Source: Rhodosporidiobolus odoratus
Taxonomy: Eukaryota > Basidiomycota > Microbotryomycetes > Sporidiobolales > Sporidiobolaceae
DNA length: 64,000 nucleotides
Direction of reading: 5' to 3'
Assembly: GCA_034387635.1 (NCBI GenBank)
Contig: JAOANU010000033.1
Location: forward strand, 37,421-101,420
Below, in pieces: positions 59,180 through 64,000 of the stretch. Position 1 is the stretch's first letter. Every line of letters starts with the position of its first letter. The notes under the pieces are model-generated. The model did not search any database and had not been told where the DNA came from. It was given only the letters and a program-made list of their open reading frames with translations. The translations under genes and the position numbers were made by a program.

Positions 59180-60133
59180 CTACATACACCTGCGCTGGCC
59201 ATATATCCGGTATTGGCGACTAGACAGCATCTGAGAGGGGTGTCCGATACTATTGAGGAGGGTGTTGAGCTGTTTTGAGCTGGTAGTAACCTAGAATGCG
59301 CTACAGACATATCAGTGTACGCCAAGAGTCACCTTAGAGACACAGACACTGTACCGTGCGTGATCTACGACCCGCTATCTCGTTCAGATTTTTGTGATAT
59401 GGACCGGTGGTCTGGTCAGGGTTGAGACGGGGGAGAGTGACAGATATGCCCGGAGAACACTGTAGAGGAGGGGATTTTAGTTCAGGTATTGCATGGCATC
59501 TATACATGTGAGGGTCTCATACAATGGTCCCTCGTCTTGATGAGGCCTGCAAGAAAGTTCACAGCGTCTTGCATGTTACCATCCGGGTTCTCAACGGCCA
59601 TACCTAGCCAGTTGAACGCAGCCTGCTTGAAATGTTTCGCATTGGTGCCTTTGGCCTGGTGTTTTACCATGTACCTGATTGCAAAAAGAGCTTAGAACCA
59701 AGGAGCCGTGATTGATGTCATCAAACATTGCCAACAACAGGTAGAACTGCAAAAGGAGGCAGTTCACCTGATTGCCATAGTATACCTTGAGAGAGGCAGG
59801 GAAGACGCCTGCATTCTGGAAGGGTTCTGGCTACAAGGCTCTTGAGCTTGAGTAAGAAGTGTACCAAGCAAGTGACACAGGACGTACAAGGGAGCGGCGG
59901 GCCTCACTGTTGGCTTTGACCCGCTCCAAGAGAGTTTCCACCTCTTTCACCGCTGCCTCCTGTAGCTTGTACTGATATCGAGGGGATTGTGCGGTGTAGT
60001 CAATGGTCATCAATCCGACCATCACGTGGCGCCATCGTGCAGGGTACGCGCCAAACTGCGCTTTCCCAAAGGCCTCGCAGATCTCGTCGACATAATATGT
60101 GTACTGTACCAAGTTGGAGTGCAGTGTAGCCAT
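59180..60133 (-). CDS. Unknown exon-module family protein, member F (tandem paralogue of E)
   Basis: Exon 1 59888-60133 (82 codons): YVDEICEAFGKAQF, PARWRHVMVGL, LLERVKANSEARRSL at the splice site. Exon 2 59768-59830 (21 codons) is PEPFQNAGVFPASLKVYYGN, parallel to member E. The next homologous block (about 59700-59530) reads MVKHQAKGTNAKHFKQ, NWLGMAVENPDGNMQDA, but it is one base out of frame with exon 2 unless an unusual acceptor is used. The terminal exon matches member E (LNTLLNSIGHPSQMLSSRQ, ending GQRRCM, stop at 59180-59182). The nucleotide match with 57291-57350 around the stop codon shows a recent tandem duplication. Functional status is uncertain because of the frame problem. Confidence 0.6.
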
Positions 60134-60384
60134 AGTGTTGAACGGATAAGTCTGAACAGAGGCTACGTGCAAGCAAGGTCAAGGAAAGGAGAAGAAGAAG
60201 AAGGAGAAAGCGGAAAGCGAGAAGCGCAAGGAGTAAAACCCAGACTGGCAGTACCGCGGAGGTGTCTTTGCGCTATCCCAGCTCCATGCAGAAGTAAGCA
60301 AGAGGTCAGTGCAAGGGGCTCAAAGGCTGCGGAACCATTGCAGCAAGTTGCAGCTCCATTGGAAGTGGCTGACTTAGAGATTGT

Positions 60385-61380
60385 CAGCCGGTCTCTTGTC
60401 ACCCGGGTGACCGGAGCGTCGGGGGTCAAAATCTGCCTTTCTGCCATCGGGGATTCAACCGGGAGTCGGGTCCCCGGTTTCCCGGTCCTGACCGGAGAAT
60501 CTCCAGTCTGACCGGGCAAGTTGGGAAAAAGGCAAGACTCGAGAGCATAGAAATCCTGTACAATTGCTAAGCACAGAACAGCGATATTTGACGTACAGCA
60601 GAGGTCTATAGAAGGAAGAGAGACCCCAGCAAGCGTGGGTAGCAGAAGCAAGTAAGAAAAAATCAAGTCTGCCCAGAGTATGCCATCCCGGTCTCTCGGG
60701 GATTGCCGGGGTTCGGGGCCCAAGCCTCCGAGTGCTCGGACTGCTCGGGGCCCGGTCCCCGAGAAATCCCCGGCAAAGCAGAGCCAGAAAAAGCGGGTTT
60801 TCCCGAGCAAGAAAGGCAAAAATGAAGCTAGAAAGGCTGTGCTTTGGCCTACCCTTGCTTCTGAAGGGTTGTAGCGACTGCTAGTCGGGCTATAATGTCG
60901 TCAGCAATCGTAGAAGAGGCCTAGAGACTTTGAGAAGTGCACTAGAATCAACTTTCTGTCCCGAGTCTCGGCCAAACTCCTGTTCGAAAGGAGCCTGAAC
61001 CTCTCGGGCTGCTCGGGTCCCAACCCCGAGCAAATTCACGTCGCCAAAATTGGCTATATCCCCGGACCTGCCGGGGCTGCTCGGGAGACTCGGGCTCGTG
61101 TGGCATACTCTAAGTCTTCCTTCCTTTGCGCAAATCCGCAGCTTCACACCGCTTTGATTGCCGCTCTAGGCCCCTATATACCCTGTAGAGAGGATACAAA
61201 GGGCTTACAAGAAGCGGGGAATTTCTGCTCCAGAGTCCTAGAGAGCCGGAGAAAGGACCGGGATCTACCAGCTCTCGGTGGGATCCAAACCGGAAACTGG
61301 GATCCCAACTCCCCGGTCTGATACGGGGGTCGGGGTCCGGACCCCGGTCTTCCCCCAACCCAACTGGCGGACATACTCTA
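60385..61380. repeat. Cluster of GC-rich palindromic units
   Basis: Four patches (about 60395-60520, 60685-60800, 60955-61095 and 61255-61365) are built from CCCGG, CCCCGG, CTCGGG and their complements, for example CCGGTCCTGACCGG (60483-60496 region) and GGGTCCGGACCC (about 61332). They are separated by ordinary sequence. Pairs such as TCGGGGATTGCCGGGG with CCCCGAGAAATCCCCGG can fold into long hairpins. This composition is unlike any other place in the window. Confidence 0.75.
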
Positions 61381-61790
61381 GGCTGACTTCTCTCGGACCG
61401 TGGGCAAATTGACAAAAATAACTGCGCTGATCGTTGACACTGAGGATGGGACAAGATGGTGGGCGCACTTCCAGTAGTCTGTATGACGTTATCCGGGTCC
61501 GACAGCGCTCCTTGAGCTGTACTTCAGCGGGCTTTCCAAACGACCGTCCTTGGCAACGTTGTTTCAACCTTCTCAAAATCGGATGTTTGCCTCTTCGCCT
61601 ATTCCCTCGTTGTTGATGCTCTTGTCCTACGTTGTTGATCTAGTCTTGCTTGGACTACTCTCGGCCGGATCATTCTTCTATGTTCGCAACTCTTTGCCAA
61701 CAAGTCGTGGCTGTGGAAGGTCGCGTAGATAAGTCGACCAACACTTCGTCTCGACGCTGTACCGGAGAGACAAGGGAACACAGTATATTG

Positions 61791-61885
61791 CTGGTTCGTT
61801 CTCCGTGAGCGTGAGCGTAAGGAGAGAGCTACGGAAGTGTACATACCTGGTTCGTTCTCCGTGAGCGTGCGTAAGGAGAAGAACC
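61791..61885. repeat. Two-copy direct repeat with internal inverted arms
   Basis: CTGGTTCGTTCTCCGTGAGC starts at 61791 and again at 61848; each is followed by GTAAGGAG. After the second copy AGGAGAAGAACCAGG forms an inverted partner of CCTGGTTCGTTCTCC. Only these two copies were seen. Confidence 0.8.
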
Positions 61886-62392
61886 AGGAGGAACCGCGCT
61901 CTACCATCCATCTCCCTCGTGTCTCATCTTATCCTTATTTCCCTTTGGTGAGGCCCTAGCCTTACAGGCTGTCCCCTTCTTCCGGCATGACTCGCTTGCA
62001 TTGCGCGCATCTCTCTGCCGCACTCGCCACACCGTCTCTGATACAATGACAACACAAGATCGGGTATCAAACAAGATTGCAAGGGTAAGTCACAGAAAGG
62101 TAAAGAAGAGAAGGCATCAAACTTGCGTGCGTGCGAGTGCGAGTGTAAGCATGGGTGAGCGAGAGACATGAGAGGAATTCTACCTAAGTGTCGTAAGCGA
62201 TGAAGAGAGCAGAGAGGACAGGGAAGGGAAGGGAGGGAGGAGATGGAGAGGGAGAAAAGGAAGCAGAGAGAACAAAAGAAAGCGGAAGAAAAACGTCGCG
62301 ATCGCCCTCCCTCCCCCTTTTTTCAGGTTGGTTCTGTACAACAGTCCGTCACGTCAATTGCCCGGCCCACCGCCATCTCCGCCCGCCCACCT

Positions 62393-64000
62393 CTACGCCC
62401 GTCTCCTCCAATCCAACCCCTCCCCTTGCTCCCTCTCCCCAACCTCCCTAGGCTCTCCCATCGGACCTCGAGGCTGCCTAACCGGCTCCACCTTTCCTGG
62501 CGTACCTCCTGTCGGCTTCATCGAGGTGGACGTTGACCAGAGCATACTCTTCCCCTGCCCTAGTCCTGGACCTTCTGTCCCATGCCCATTACGGTTGAAC
62601 CTCCCAATAACCGAAGGGACTTCCCTCCCCCCTCCTGCTCGCGAACTGATCATCGGGGTCCCGATCCCCATCCCTGACCCCATTCCCAAGCCTTCTCCCA
62701 TACCGTCGTTGTTCAGAAAATTGGTCGATGAAGCAGAATGTCTCGGGGCCCCAGCGATGGTAGCATACCCCTCCCTGAGTTTCATGTGACCTTTCCGACA
62801 ATGTTTCGCTTGAGAGGTGAGGTACACCCCGTTCCCATTCCCGTCCCCTCCTGCGCCACTGCTGATGCCGTTCTCGCTCCACTGTCGATGTTGATGTTGA
62901 TGTTGCTGGTGGCTTTGGTTCGAAGCGTACCCGAATCCATCCAAGTAAGCGGCGAGGTTAGCGGAGAGAGAAGTAGATTGCGAAAGCAAGGGAATCGGAG
63001 GAGGAGGAGGAGGAGGAGGAGGAGGAGGAGGAGCAGGCGAAGCGCTCCTCGAGCTGGACGAGACAGGTGAAAGACCCTCCCGTCCTCCCGAGCTGGAAGA
63101 ATGGTACAAGTAAAAGGCAGAGGAAGAAGAAGGAGGAGGAGGAGGAGGGAGGATGTGACCGTCCCTGGAGTAGCGAATGTCGGGCATACTCTTTTTGCCG
63201 CGGAGGTTTAGGGCGCTGAGGGAGGGGGAGGGGAGGAGATAAGATGATGTTGAGGTAGAGGAAGAGTTGGCGTTGTTTCCGTTCGGGTAGCGTGACGGGG
63301 TGGTCGGCGGGTTCAGGAGGAGGCTCGAGCGAGAAGCGGGGCGGCGGAGCGACACGGAGGCAGTCGAAGCGGAGTGGCGGAGCTGCACGCGAGGTGCGAA
63401 ATGCGCATCAATATCGTTCTCACATCGCGGAATCGAGTGCGACCGCAGAGTAAGGGAGGGAATAAGCAGCAAAGAGGCAGAGCGCACCTTTCTCCCACCC
63501 CCTGAAGCGCCATTCACCCCCCCAACTAACGTCGTTATCTCCCCCTTGCTCACCACCACCCTCCTCTCCCCCTGACCCTCCTCCCCGACACTCCTATGCT
63601 GCAGCCCCAACTTTTTCGCCACAGGATGAACGACCCGCCTCTGACTCGTACTGAGAGACCTGGCGAACGCGAGTTCATCCCGGAGAGGGTCGTCGCGGAA
63701 GAGGAGGACTAGGGAGTAGATGTCTAGGGTAGCGGGGTCGTTGAGATCGAGTTCTGCCGAAAGAGAGCCGGGGCGAGGTGAGCGAGGTGAGCAAGGTAAA
63801 TCAGAAAAGGGAAATGTGCGTACCATCCGAAGCTGTCCTTCGCCTCCCTCCCTCGATTCCCACTCCATCTCTGCCACCCTTGCACTCCCCACTCACCCCA
63901 TCCGTACTTGCCCCACCCGTCAATCCCCCCTCCAGCGTAGTCCTCAGACTCACATTCGTCCCGACATCGCTTTCCGGAGGACTCGTTTTCAAAGTCGGAG
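62393..64000 (-). CDS. R3H-domain protein with SUZ-C-like end (5' part outside window)
   Basis: Minus strand, truncated by the right edge. The upstream exon (from the edge to about 63824) is Gly/Thr-rich. After an intron (GTACGC to GCAG, about 63823-63758) the next exon reads ATLDIYSLVLLFRDDPLRDE, RSLSTSQRRVVHPVAKKLGL, RRVVVSKGEI: this is the R3H single-stranded nucleic-acid-binding domain with its R-x3-H core. A further intron then leads to a long low-complexity region: Ser-rich, poly-Pro from an AGG/CCT repeat at 62997-63035, His/Gln-rich, Gly/Asn-rich. The end contains EPVRQPRGPMGE, resembling the SUZ-C motif that accompanies R3H/SUZ RNA-binding proteins. Likely an mRNA-binding regulator. 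Stop at 62393. Confidence 0.75.
62997..63035. repeat. (AGG)n repeat encoding poly-proline
   Basis: About 12 GAGGAG/AGG units on the plus strand, read as CCT/CCC proline codons of the R3H gene on the minus strand. Confidence 0.9.

Larger units (their letters stand above)
60134..62392. other. Gene-free region with palindrome cluster and short repeats
   Basis: About 2.2 kb. Contains the GC-palindrome cluster (60385-61380), a two-copy direct repeat (61791-61885) and otherwise no supported gene; short open frames do not align with any family I know. The segment 62200-62320 is purine-rich and is probably the 3' region of the R3H gene. Confidence 0.5.

Noticed and set aside
60163..60819. A 218-codon minus-strand frame in the palindrome cluster
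   Set aside because: Its apparent Gly/Pro/Arg motifs come from the CCCGG-type palindromes; there is no family-like sequence.

Overview
The window reads as nuclear DNA of a GC-rich basidiomycete, most likely a Pucciniomycotina yeast or close relative (inference). The reasons are very dense short introns (about 50-110 nt, donors mostly GTRNGY, acceptors YAG), a plasma-membrane H+-ATPase of the plant-like type known from basidiomycetes, two members of the basidiomycete DUF6534 membrane family, and CpG-rich genes separated by CpG-poor, apparently decayed spacers. No virus, CRISPR array or recognisable complete transposon was found.

Layout. 1-7.5 kb: a tandem duplication carries a second, 5'-truncated copy of the end of squalene epoxidase (ERG1, complete copy at 3465-5940, minus) with a decayed F-box/LRR-like gene between the copies; the ribosome-associated peptide gene TMA7 follows (minus). 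7.6-20.2 kb: a glycosyltransferase-like membrane protein (+), a small gene of an unknown family (12.0 kb, +), a small membrane protein (13.0 kb, -), a DUF6534 pair (14.1 and 16.2 kb, +), an unknown gene (17.4 kb, -) and the sterol C4-decarboxylation enzyme ERG26 (-). 21-27.5 kb: a mitochondrial GHITM/BAX-inhibitor-like gene (-), a tandem pair of possible TEA/ATTS-like proteins (+) and another unknown-family gene (-). 27.4-35 kb: mostly gene-free, with an inverted, damaged copy of the 3' end of PMA1 and a tRNA-like gene. 35-49 kb: PMA1 (13 exons, +), an unknown-family gene (41.5 kb, +), the splicing factor SYF1 (+) and another unknown-family gene (48.2 kb, +). 50-64 kb: an unknown gene (+), a SET-domain protein with a mitochondrial-type N-terminus (+), a bZIP factor (+), a tandem pair of unknown-family genes (58 and 60 kb, -), a cluster of GC-rich palindromes, and an R3H-domain gene running off the right edge (-).

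The most interesting signal is a dispersed gene family with at least six loci here (12.0, 27.4, 41.5, 48.2, 58.3 and 60.1 kb). Each is built from exons of about 80-105 codons that encode one copy of the same predicted helical module. The module exons are bounded by phase-0 introns, nearly always end in Leu or Ile, and the following exon usually begins with Pro. Three members start with Met-Gly and Ser at position 6, a possible N-myristoylation signal, and four end in a short Arg/Ser-rich tail. I recognise no known family. The remaining genes are housekeeping functions (sterol synthesis, proton pumping, splicing, translation) with no evident joint pathway beyond the two sterol enzymes. Exon coordinates were derived by hand from splice signals and frame closure; where the lengths close to a whole number of codons I say so.
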